Shown: positions 55,627-64,000 of the stretch, piece by piece | Numbering within the stretch: the stretch's first letter is position 1 | Layout of the letters: each line of letters begins with the position of its first letter | Assembly: GCA_958450325.1 (NCBI GenBank) | Contig: OY288243.1 | Span: 32,668,844-32,732,843, forward strand | Reading direction: 5' to 3' | Source: Agrostemma githago | Taxonomy: Eukaryota > Streptophyta > Magnoliopsida > Caryophyllales > Caryophyllaceae | DNA length: 64,000 bases | Position numbers and translations under genes: made by a program | The notes under the pieces: model-generated | The model's input: only the letters and a program-made list of their open reading frames with translations | The model's database searches: none | What the model was told of the DNA's origin: nothing

Positions 55627-58278
55627 ATGACCGGATCCGGCCAAAGTTCGTCCAGCAGTCAAGGAGCATCAACCCAGCCCATTGGAGGAAGGTTGTCCCC
55701 AGGATCAGCAGAGCTGGTTTTCACACCCCTCACCTTGGGTATCCCCACCAGCCAAGCGGTGAAACCCACGTTGCCAGTGTCTAGGCCCCCTCCGACGCCT
55801 AAAACCTCTGGGGTCACCAGCTCTTCCAGGGCCAGGAAAGAAAGCGTACCAACCAGAACCTTGACTCCAGGAGGATTCGTAGAAGAAGCTTCCAGTGGAG
55901 CGGGGTCACCAGACCTGATGCAGAGTATGCTCCAGGGAATCAATGCTCTGCGCCAAGCAGTAGAAACCCTGCAGAAGGACAACCAAGATATCAAGGCTCG
56001 GATCTCAGCAGCAGACAAGACCCCAGTTGCATCGCTCCAGATGTCACCAGAGATGCTGCCTCTGATGCCTAGGGGAGAACCCAGCACCCGTAGGGAATCA
56101 GCAGCTGGCAGGAAGACCACCAGAGAGGTCCCTTCAGAGTTGGTCACCAGACTGGAGCTAGGATTGGCTCCACCAAACCCGGTTATTGAACCCCAAGGGT
56201 TGGGTTACTTGACCTATGGCCCTACACCCGGCAGATCTCCTACCACAGGTAACTTTCTCTCCAACATCGAAAGTCGAGAGACTAACTCACTATCTTCTGC
56301 AGGCACCCCTGTCCACCAGACGCCAGGATGGCAATTTGTAACTCCACCAGAGATGACCACCTTATCCAACAACCAGCCCTCTGGAGGAATGTGGACAACG
56401 CCTACCCTCAACCAGCAGGCGTCAGAGTGGCAGCCCAGATCCGTGACAGCAGCACCACCTTTACCTCCTCCTCCTAGTAGTCAACACCCTGGAGGACCTT
56501 ATGCAGGGAGTACTCCTTTCAACTTTTCTCCTCCTGTCTCTAACCCTCCTGCAGGAACAATCAGCACAGCAGATCAGCAACGCCAGGAACTGAAGGAATT
56601 GAGGGACCTGATCAACAAGATTCCTGGAATGCCACGCCCCCTGGAGAGAGCAGCTAGGGACAGCTATGCAGATTCACCCTTCATCGACGATCTAGCCTGT
56701 GTTGCTGTACCCAAGGGCTTCATGCCACCAGCCATGACGCTTTATGATGGCACTGCGGACCCCCTGGATCACGTCAACCAGTACAAACAGAAGATGATGG
56801 TGGTGACCGCTACGGGCCCCCTGAAGGAAGCCTGCATGTGTAAAGGGTTTGGCTCCACTCTGTCAGGAGCAGCCCTCCATTGGTTCGTCGGTCTGCCTAA
56901 CCGAAGCATCACCTCCTTCGCTGACCTGGTCAATGCCTTCAACCAGCAGTTCGCCAGCAGCAGAAAACCAGATAAGCAGACCAGTGACTTGTATCGGGTA
57001 GTGCAGAAGTTCGAAGAATCTACACGTGACTTCCTCAACAGATTCAACAAGGAGAAAGTCACCATCCCCAGATGTGATGTGCCCACCGCCATAGAAGCCT
57101 TTCGCCAAGGGCTTCACCAGGATTCAGACCTCTATAAAGACCTCACAAAGTACCCATGTGCCACATTCGAGGATGTGCAGACCAAGGCGATGGCAGCCAT
57201 CAGGTTAGAAGAAGATTCAGGCCCCAGAAGGGCTGCGTATGGTTATGTCACCAGAAAGGCGCCAGCAGAAAAGAGGGGTGAAAGATCAAAGCCCTATGAC
57301 AGGAACGTGAGCAAAATTTCCGAGGAGAAAGACTGGAAGGACAATCCAGGATTGCCACCTAAAGTAAGTGAGTATGGGTTCTCTACCAACCTTGATGGGG
57401 TGCTCAAGGCTCTGAGGGAGTTAGGGCGCAGAGTCAGGTGGCCCAGAAGACAGGAGTACACCAATGACCGAAGAGACGCCAACAAGAAGTGCGAATTCCA
57501 TGACGATATCGGACACCATACCGATGAGTGTGTCCAGCTCAGGAGAGAGGTTAAATTCCAGTATGATCAGGGGAATCTGGATCACCTCATGTCCAGAAAC
57601 TCTAGCAGAATAAATGCAGCAGATCAGGTATTGCCTTCTCCACCTCCAATATGTACCAGAATTGTCAATGTGATAACAGGAGGATCGGAATTATGCGGGC
57701 TGACCTACTCAGCAGCCAAGAGACACGCCTCTCAGACCAGAGGAGACAGACCCGAGCACTCCTGCAGAATCAGTTGCAAGGATCTTCCAGCTGTCACCTT
57801 TGACGAAACTGACGCAGAAGCTACTCCAGAGAGGCACCATGACGCCTTAATAATTACCCTCTCTATAGGGAATTGCACCGTGAAGAAGATTCTGGTGGAC
57901 ACAGGGAGTTCAGTCAACCTCATCATGTTGGAAACTCTCCAGAACATGGGGTTTAGCGAGAAGGATCTAACGAAGAAGGCGGTTCCCTTAGTGGGTTTTA
58001 GTGGTGAGACCAAGCATTCTCTGGGAGAGATCACCATTCCTACCTATGCCGGAGGAGTGAACAAGCAAGTACGGTACCTAGTCATTGATGGACCCTCCAC
58101 CTACAACGTGATCCTAGGAAGGCCTTGGATTCATGAGATGAAGGCAATCACCTCCACCTACCACCAGTGCCTGAAGTTCCCTACACCCTGGGGAGTGCAG
58201 AAGATCACCGGAGACCAAGGAGAGGCCAAAGACTGCTACAGGGTAGCCCTTAAGAAGACGGCGAGCCCTCCAGCATAG
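55627..58278 (+). CDS. gag-pro: Tat-3 gag-protease, intact, ends in UAG CAAUUA
   Basis: I chose the first ATG (55627, in ACCATGACC); the frame is open 17 codons further up but without ATG. About 883 codons. Residues 1-370 are Ser/Pro/Thr-rich with a short coiled coil. The gag core follows (MTLYDGTADPLDHVNQYKQK, ALHWFVGLP, LVNAFNQQFASS, DVPTAIEAFRQGL). A knuckle-like CEFHDDIGHHTDEC is at about 57490-57531. The retropepsin has VDTGSSVNLIM (about 57895-57927) and VILGRPWIHEMKA. It builds the particle and the maturation protease in the cytoplasm. There is no stop or frameshift. The terminal TAG (58276-58278) is followed by CAATTA, a known readthrough context, and pol continues in the same frame. 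Confidence 0.9.
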   Translation: MTGSGQSSSSSQGASTQPIGGRLSPGSAELVFTPLTLGIPTSQAVKPTLPVSRPPPTPKTSGVTSSSRARKESVPTRTLTPGGFVEEASSGAGSPDLMQSMLQGINALRQAVETLQKDNQDIKARISAADKTPVASLQMSPEMLPLMPRGEPSTRRESAAGRKTTREVPSELVTRLELGLAPPNPVIEPQGLGYLTYGPTPGRSPTTGNFLSNIESRETNSLSSAGTPVHQTPGWQFVTPPEMTTLSNNQPSGGMWTTPTLNQQASEWQPRSVTAAPPLPPPPSSQHPGGPYAGSTPFNFSPPVSNPPAGTISTADQQRQELKELRDLINKIPGMPRPLERAARDSYADSPFIDDLACVAVPKGFMPPAMTLYDGTADPLDHVNQYKQKMMVVTATGPLKEACMCKGFGSTLSGAALHWFVGLPNRSITSFADLVNAFNQQFASSRKPDKQTSDLYRVVQKFEESTRDFLNRFNKEKVTIPRCDVPTAIEAFRQGLHQDSDLYKDLTKYPCATFEDVQTKAMAAIRLEEDSGPRRAAYGYVTRKAPAEKRGERSKPYDRNVSKISEEKDWKDNPGLPPKVSEYGFSTNLDGVLKALRELGRRVRWPRRQEYTNDRRDANKKCEFHDDIGHHTDECVQLRREVKFQYDQGNLDHLMSRNSSRINAADQVLPSPPPICTRIVNVITGGSELCGLTYSAAKRHASQTRGDRPEHSCRISCKDLPAVTFDETDAEATPERHHDALIITLSIGNCTVKKILVDTGSSVNLIMLETLQNMGFSEKDLTKKAVPLVGFSGETKHSLGEITIPTYAGGVNKQVRYLVIDGPSTYNVILGRPWIHEMKAITSTYHQCLKFPTPWGVQKITGDQGEAKDCYRVALKKTASPPA

Positions 58279-58284
58279 CAATTA
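58276..58284 (+). promoter_or_regulatory. Candidate stop-codon readthrough site
   Basis: TAG CAA TTA matches the UAG-CAR-YYA rule of tobamovirus-type leaky stops. Gag-pro lies before it and pol after it, in one frame. The 19 codons between the stop and the first ATG of pol (58279-58335) are open and lead smoothly into conserved Tat sequence. Confidence 0.7.
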
Positions 58285-61200
58285 CAGAGCCTTCATCTGC
58301 CTCTGCAGGAGTACGTAGAGCCACCTCAGGCGGAGTTGGATGAAGTCAACTTGGACGAGCAACATCCAGAGCGAAAAGTGTTAATCGGATCAGAATGCAC
58401 AGGTAATATCCGCCAAAACCTCATTGAATTATTAAAAGCTAACATGGATTGTTTTGCTTGGTCGCATGATGATATGGTAGGTATAGATCCGAGCGTTATC
58501 ACTCACAGGCTAAGCGTGGACCCAAGCTACAAACCAGTCCAGCAGAAGAGAAGGAAGTTTGCCCCAGAAAGAAATCAAGTCATAAATAAGGAGGTTGACA
58601 GTCTGCTGGCTGCTGGCAAAATCAGGGAGGTAAAGTATCCAGAGTGGTTGTCTAACGTGGTGGTGGTCCTAAAGAAGAATGGCAAGTGGAGGGTGTGTGT
58701 TGATTTCACCGACTTAAACAAAGCATGCCCGAAAGATCCATTCCCCCTACCGCATATAGACGCCATGGTGGATGCTACAGCAGGCCACGAGATGCTAACC
58801 TTTCTTGATGCATGGAGCGGGTACAACCAGATCAAGATGCATCCAGCAGACCAGGAGAAGACAGCCTTCAGGTCTGAGAGAGGTATATACTGTTACAATG
58901 TAATGCCTTTTGGTCTGAAGAATGCAGGTTCCACCTACCAGAGACTAGTCAACAAGATGTTCAAGAGACAGATTGGGGACACAATGGAGGTATATATTGA
59001 CGACATGGTCGTCAAGTCAAAGCAAGCTTCGCAACATACAACACACTTGGAGGATACCTTCAACACCTTGAGGGAATACAAGATGAAGTTAAATCCTTCA
59101 AAGTGCACATTTGGAGTGTCATGTGGGAAGTTCCTGGGGTACATGGTGACCCAGAGGGGAATTGAAGCTAGCACAGAGCAGATCAAGGCCATCCTCCAGC
59201 TGGAATCCCCACAGAAGCCAAGAGACGTGCAAAGGCTGACTGGAAGAATTGCTGCTCTGAGCAGATTTATCTCCAGGTCTTCAGATAGATGTCGGCTGTT
59301 CTATGATGTCCCGAAGAAGGCCCAAAGGTTTGATTGGACAACAGAGCATGAGAAGGCGTTCAGCGACCTGAAGCACTACCTCAGCACTCCACCTCTGCTG
59401 TCAAAACCAGAACCTGGAGAACCACTCTTCCTGTATTTATCAGTAACCGAGGTAGCAGTCAGCGCGGTATTAGTACGTGAGCACGAAGGAGCACAATGCC
59501 CAGTATATTATGTTAGTAAGTCTCTGCTTCCTGCAGAGACCAGGTACACATCCCTTGAGAAACTCGTACTTGCACTTGTTACGGCATCTTATAAACTTCG
59601 ACCTTATTTTGAATCGCATGCTATTTCCGTAGTAACAAATTATCCACTAAAAACTATTATGAGAAAACCTGAGTTATCAGGGAGAATGGCCAAGTGGTCT
59701 ATACACTTGAGCGGCTTCGACCTGAAATTTGTCCCCAGAACAGCGATAAAATCCCAGGCGTTAGCAGACTTCGTATCCGACTTCAGCCCAGCTCTGCAGA
59801 CACAGGCAGAGAAAGACATCCTCCTCCTTGAGGAGGACAAAGGCGAACAGGTGTGGAAGCTAAATGTAGATGACGCCTCCAACATGCGAGGATCTGGAGC
59901 AGGATTAGTTCTGAAGTCTCCTCAGGGGGATCTCATAGTCCAAGCAGTACGGTGCGAGTTCCGAACAACAAACAACGAGGCAGAATATGAAGCTCTAATC
60001 TTGGGTCTTCAGCTGGCTCTAGACCTCAAAATCAAGCGCCTAGAGGCTTACAGTGATTCCCAGCTAATAGTCAATCACATGAATGGCTCGTATGCAGCTA
60101 AGGACTCCAAGATGGTGTCTTACCTTGAGGTGGCAAAGGAGCTCTCCCTCAGGTTCGTAGCCTTCTCAATCAACCAAGTCCCTAGGGACCAGAACGTGGA
60201 AGCAGACGCCCTAGCCACCCTGGGGGCAACCTTCAAACCAGGCGTAGTTTCCACCATACCCATTGTCCATGTACTGGAGCCAGCAGTTTGGACAGGCACA
60301 CAAGAATACCAGATGCTGAGGCAGGAGGACTATTCACCAGACCAGGGATTGCAGTGGCTGCAGGAGGCAGGAGTCTGCAGCACCCCAGCAGAAGAAGAAA
60401 GAATCCCAGACTGGAGAAAACCCTACCAAGAATGGCTGCAAAACGATATCCTGCCAGCAGACAAGAAGGAAGCCCGGAGTTTTAGAATGAAAGCGTCCAG
60501 ATACACCCTCATTGATTGTGTCATGTTCAAAAGATCTGCCGCTGGACCATACTTGAGGTGCCTAAGTCAGCAGGAGGCAGAGGGGGTTATGCATGACCTC
60601 CACAGTGGTGAGTGTGGAAATCATGCAGGGGGCAAGAGTCTATCCAACAAAGCACTCCGCCAAGGTTACTATTGGCCGACAATGCGCAAGGACGCAAGGG
60701 AATATGTTAAGAAATGTGACGCCTGCCAGAGACATGCACCGGTCAATCACCAGCCAGCAGAGCCGTTGCACCCAGTAATTTCTCCTTGGCCCTTCATGAA
60801 ATGGGGGATGGATATTGTTGGCAAGCTACCGAGAGCCCCAGGAAACAAGGTTTTTATGTTGGCCATGACTGACTACTTCTCCAAGTGGATAGAAGCAGAA
60901 GCATTCCCTCAGGTGACTGAGAAGCAGGTTATATCCTTCATAAAACGTAACATTATCTGCAGGTTTGGCATTCCTTCAGAGATCATCTGCGACAACGGAT
61001 CCCAGTTTGTTGGCAACAAGATGGAGGCCTACTGCGCCAGGTGGAACATCACACTAAGCAAGTCTACCCCCAGAAACCCTCAGTCTAATGGTCAGGCGGA
61101 GTCTAGCAACAAAATTGTGATAGACAACCTGAAGAGAAGACTGGAGGAGGCAGGGGGCAGATGGGTAGAAGAACTCCCCTTGGTACTGTGGTCTGACAGA

Positions 61201-61647
61201 ACCACACCCAAGGTGGCTACAGGACAAACACCCTTCAGTTTGGTCTTTGGTGCTGAGGCGGTCATCCCTTCAGAGGTGAGAGTGCCTACTCATAGATACG
61301 GATGCATAACCGAAGACAGGAACCAGGTAGAGATGGCAAGCAGCTTGGATACTATAGATGAGCTCAGAACTGATGCTCAAATAAGGATGGCCTCCTACAG
61401 ACAAACAGTCGCCAGAAGTTACAACAAGAATGTCAGAGTCAGAATCCTGCAGGAAGGAGACCTAGTTCTCAGAAAAGTCTTCCAGAACACCAGGAACCAA
61501 CGAGCAGGAAAGTTTGCTTACAATTGGGAAGGACCCTATCAAATAGAGAAAGTAGTTGGGAACGGAGCCTACCGACTTATGACCATGGAGGGGAAGATCA
61601 TCCAAAAGCCATGGAACATTGTACACCTAAAGAAATACTTCTTCTGA
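58279..61647 (+). CDS. pol: Tat-3 pol: RT, dual RNase H, integrase, intact
   Basis: Open from the UAG to TGA at 61645-61647. The first ATG is 58336, but I annotate from the stop because no start is needed if readthrough occurs. RT: VCVDFTDLNKACPKD, MPFGLKNAGSTYQR, YIDD near 58995. The gypsy RNase H (about 59400-59640) reads LYLSVTEVAVSAVL without the first catalytic Asp. The archaeal-type RNase H (about 59850-60230) has NVDDASN, NNEAEYEA, YSDSQ and EADALATLGA. Integrase (about 60590-61640) has an H-H-C-C zinc region (CDACQRH) and D-D-E in DYFSKWIEAEA, CDNGSQFV and NGQAESSNK. It would copy the RNA and integrate the cDNA in the nucleus. No damage is seen. Confidence 0.92.
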   Translation, partial: QLQSLHLPLQEYVEPPQAELDEVNLDEQHPERKVLIGSECTGNIRQNLIELLKANMDCFAWSHDDMVGIDPSVITHRLSVDPSYKPVQQKRRKFAPERNQVINKEVDSLLAAGKIREVKYPEWLSNVVVVLKKNGKWRVCVDFTDLNKACPKDPFPLPHIDAMVDATAGHEMLTFLDAWSGYNQIKMHPADQEKTAFRSERGIYCYNVMPFGLKNAGSTYQRLVNKMFKRQIGDTMEVYIDDMVVKSKQASQHTTHLEDTFNTLREYKMKLNPSKCTFGVSCGKFLGYMVTQRGIEASTEQIKAILQLESPQKPRDVQRLTGRIAALSRFISRSSDRCRLFYDVPKKAQRFDWTTEHEKAFSDLKHYLSTPPLLSKPEPGEPLFLYLSVTEVAVSAVLVREHEGAQCPVYYVSKSLLPAETRYTSLEKLVLALVTASYKLRPYFESHAISVVTNYPLKTIMRKPELSGRMAKWSIHLSGFDLKFVPRTAIKSQALADFVSDFSPALQTQAEKDILLLEEDKGEQVWKLNVDDASNMRGSGAGLVLKSPQGDLIVQAVRCEFRTTNNEAEYEALILGLQLALDLKIKRLEAYSDSQLIVNHMNGSYAAKDSKMVSYLEVAKELSLRFVAFSINQVPRDQNVEADALATLGATFKPGVVSTIPIVHVLEPAVWTGTQEYQMLRQEDYSPDQGLQWLQEAGVCSTPAEEERIPDWRKPYQEWLQNDILPADKKEARSFRMKASRYTLIDCVMFKRSAAGPYLRCLSQQEAEGVMHDLHSGECGNHAGGKSLSNKALRQGYYWPTMRKDAREYVKKCDACQRHAPVNHQPAEPLHPVISPWPFMKWGMDIVGKLPRAPGNKVFMLAMTDYFSKWIEAEAFPQVTEKQVISFIKRNIICRFGIPSEIICDNGSQFVGNKMEAYCARWNITLSKSTPRNPQSNGQAESSNKIVIDNLKRRLEEAGGRWVEELPLVLWSDRTTPKVATGQTPFSLVFGAEAVIPSEVRVPTHRYGCITEDRNQVEMASSLDTIDELRTDAQIRMASYRQTVARSYNKNVRVRILQEGDLVLRKVFQNTRNQRAGKFAYNWEGPYQIEKVVGNGAYRLMTMEGKIIQKPWNIVHLKKYFF

Positions 61648-61648
61648 G

Positions 61649-61735
61649 TGGGCCACGGCCGCCAGCAATCTGGGCCACTGCCGCCAGAAACATGGGCTAC
61701 AGCCGCCAGAAACGTGGCATCTATTCTGCCAGGTG
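61649..61735 (+). repeat. 22-bp tandem repeat after Tat-3 pol
   Basis: TGGGCCACGGCCGCCAGCAA-type units start at 61649, 61671 and 61693, with a degenerate fourth. It sits in the same position relative to pol as the 131-bp array of Tat-2. Confidence 0.8.
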
Positions 61736-63154
61736 CACCTCCACCAGAACCCAGGTTTAATCTTTTCAAACCTTGCAAACACGTATTTAAATTTTCCTAT
61801 CATTCTTCTGTTTTCTTTTCTTTCTTTTAGCAAAATTCAAAATTTTTCCCGCATATTTAAATCAGATAAAATTTTGATTTCCTTTTTACATGTGTCGACA
61901 AAATTCAATTTTCTTTGGCATTAAGGTTTGATTTTCTTATTGCGTACGTTTTCGAAATTTAATTTTCTCTTTCCATATATTTTCGAAATTCAATTTTTTG
62001 CTTCCACATATGTCTTCAAATATTGTGTTCCCTATCTTTGCCAAATTTTTGTCAGTTTTCTCAAACTAAGTGTTGGTGACTAATCTGGTGGAGTGTACGA
62101 TTTCTACAGAGGGCGTGCGTCTGTGACTAAGTGCCTACAACCGGGACATTACAGTCTCCTGCGCCACTTAGCACCCACGCAAAGCGTGGCACCTCCGACT
62201 GAGTGGGCGAACTAAACCCCAGGCCACCACTATATCAAAGGTCGACCATACAAACATAAGGCATGCATACAACAGAAGGTAGTTAGACAAAACTACATCA
62301 AACGATTACAATCAAACGCAAACAACCACGATCAAAAGCAAACGATTACGATCTTCTGTTAAGGCACGAAGTGCCACAAAATACTCACACACACTTCGCT
62401 CCCCTGAGCAAAGGCGAAGTCATTACAGAATTTTTTGCAAACACTAACAAATCGGAAGTTCATGCTATGCAGGATTCACAAGCCGAAAACAAAGGAAGAG
62501 TAACATCACTCCAGCAGAACTTGGTCCACAGCCTGGACATTGTCCTCTGGTGGAGGCGGAACTGTAGCAGATTCTTCTACAGGAACCTGGGTCTCTGATG
62601 AACAGCAGCAGAATCTCCCCCAGGGTCATCAACGACATCCTGCTGGTACACGCTCTCTTGCCCATCAGCCTCCTTATCAGCAATGAGAAATCAGCGGACT
62701 CCATCAGATCCTCCGCCTCCACATCAGAAAGAGCATCCAGGACAGGCGCCACAGGAAATTCCTCATCCAGTCACTTCTTCTCTACAACCAGATTCCTCCG
62801 CCAACAATCTGCGAACCAAGTCCAACTACTTCAGAGAACCTTCTTCTAGCACAGACCTGGGGCCAGGAAGTAGCATATGATCCAGGAAAGTCATATCCTC
62901 TGCAGACTTACCAAAGCCTTCAGGAAATTTGAGCACCACTTCAGCAGAAACCTCATCAACGGATCTGGGGGCAGAGTTAGAGGTAGACTTAGAAAGGTCT
63001 GCCACCAGAGGTCCACTCTCTGCAGGAGTAATTTCTAAGAGAGAGGACAGATCGCGCCTTCTCCTAGAACCAGCAAGCTAAGGCCAGCAGAAGCAGAGCC
63101 GACTGCCTACAATAGAGGCAAACGGAAATTCCCGCCTAAGATGAGCTTAGTCGG
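61736..63154. other. Tat-3 3' region
   Basis: T-rich at first, then mixed. A minus-strand frame is open from about 63073 to 62854 (SLLEITPAESGPL ... SVDEVSAEVVLKFPEGFG) but has no ATG and stops at both ends. It may be the remnant of an antisense gene like those of Tat-1 and Tat-2. Plus-strand frames of 60-85 codons here look like shadows. I cannot support a complete gene. Confidence 0.4.
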
Positions 63155-63169
63155 AAATTTGGGGGCATT
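63155..63169 (+). other. Tat-3 polypurine tract
   Basis: AAATTTGGGGGCATT lies directly before the 3' LTR. The G-run is as expected, although the last bases are not purines. Confidence 0.5.
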
Positions 63170-64000
63170 TGTTCGGGCCAAAAATTTGCACCTTCAGAAT
63201 GAAACGTGGCGTGAAGCGAGTGGGCGGTCAAAAAGTCAAAAGTCAAGAGTCAACAACAAAAGGGTCCACGGTTCACGGATGAAAAGTCAAGGTCAGAAAC
63301 TAAAAGACGGAGGTCAAAATAATCGGAAGACGTCAAACCAAACAAACCCGAGACAAAACAAAATAATGGGTCAAATGAAGCATGAGACAAATAAAACGAT
63401 GGTCCATTTAGTCAAGAAGGCCCAACACGTGGAAGGTAAAACTCAGCCCACACCAAGAGAGAAGGAGGCAACAAACACTCCTACAAGCCAGGAAACTCTC
63501 CTGCTGAGCAGGAAAGAATCCAGAAGAAGATTGTAACAGCTGAGGAGAGTTAAAGGGCCAAATCTCAAGTAATTAAGAAGGGATTAAATGAAAAGATTCT
63601 GATGGATAAGAAAGGCAACGGTCAACAGCAACATAAAGGGAAGGAGGAGAATAATGAGTTGGCATAACGGTCATAACGGTCACTTGGCATTGAAGAGCAA
63701 TAATTGCTCTACATTAAAGGGGCCATAAAGACACCAGAGGAGGAGGGGCCATATATAAAGGAAAGAGGGGAAGAACGAAGGGGGCATCCCAGCACACCAA
63801 CTCCAACGCACACAACACCAAAACTCTAGCAATTATAGATAAAACATTCCTATTTGTATTCGGTTCTTGATCCTTTTTTTCATTCGTAGTGAAACTTTGG
63901 TGGGATTCCGACTCCCCCCGCGGTTTTTCCCACATCGGGTTTCCGCGTCACCAAACTTTGTGTGTCGTTATTTTCTTTCGTTGTTCCTCGTTCTCTAGTT
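63170..64000 (+). repeat. Tat-3 3' LTR, partial at window edge
   Basis: Matches the first 831 bases of the 5' LTR at an offset of 8,539. It is cut by the end of the window. Confidence 0.95.

Larger units (their letters stand above)
54631..64000 (+). mobile_element. Tat-3: young, coding-intact Tat retrotransposon
   Basis: LTRs (921 bp; the second is 831 bp seen), primer-binding site, an uninterrupted gag-protease ORF, one UAG, an uninterrupted pol ORF, a 1.5-kb 3' region and a polypurine tract. Between the LTRs I count three differences over 831 bp (54686, 54952 and 55237 region). That is about 0.4%, or roughly 0.14 million years at 1.3e-8 per site per year. Only the last 90 bases of the 3' LTR and the flank are outside the window. 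It is the only element here that could still be active. Confidence 0.9.

Noticed and set aside
61650..63170. Envelope-like gene in the Tat-3 3' region
   Set aside because: No long plus-strand ORF, signal peptide or transmembrane pattern.

Overview
The window is nuclear DNA from a flowering plant, almost certainly a eudicot. It is a retroelement graveyard with no intact host gene. The clues are three Ty3/gypsy elements of the Tat lineage (a second, archaeal-type RNase H in front of the integrase), an endogenous caulimovirid with a florendovirus-like ORF1/ORF2 layout, a tRNA-derived SINE and several MITE-like elements. Caryophyllales is my guess from overall repeat style, but nothing in the sequence proves it.

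Layout. Positions 1-3070 are AT-rich intergenic DNA with two short host-gene relics on the + strand (a CSLC-type glycosyltransferase piece and one ABCC-type transporter exon). Positions 3071-4104 hold a probable Helitron end, a 467-bp TIR element and an (AT)n tract. Positions 4106-11509 hold a decayed caulimovirid on the minus strand, from its promoter/poly(A) region to a truncated movement-protein domain. It is followed by an internally repetitive unclassified element (11523 onward) that was hit by the Tat-1 retrotransposon. A 7,501-bp block (5400-12900) running from viral ORF2 into the Tat-1 5' LTR is repeated directly as 12901-20401, with identical encoded proteins.

Tat-1 (19919-35069) is complete, with two 2,517-bp LTRs and the target duplication ACTAT on both sides. 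Its gag-pol is broken, and it carries a separate antisense plant-mobile-domain gene with its own TATA box. Positions 35070-44104 hold the rest of the disrupted element, MITE-like elements, a SINE and AT-rich DNA. Tat-2 (44105-54300) is an older, heavily broken element with a 131-bp tandem array after pol and an antisense gene of the 'putative gypsy type transposon' type fused to a long coiled coil. It is interrupted by an unclassified LTR piece (54301-54630), which is itself interrupted by Tat-3 (54631 to beyond the window end).

Tat-3 is the liveliest item: near-identical LTRs, an unbroken gag-protease ORF and an unbroken 1,103-codon pol ORF. The two are in the same frame and separated by one UAG whose next six bases are CAAUUA, the tobacco-mosaic-virus-type readthrough context. 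Its LTR also carries nine same-orientation W-box cores upstream of the TATA box.

Probable order of events: viral fragment next to TA repeats, then Tat-1 insertion (LTRs about 0.8% diverged by hand count), then the 7.5-kb duplication (no difference seen). Independently, decayed Tat-2 was hit by the unclassified LTR element and then by young Tat-3.
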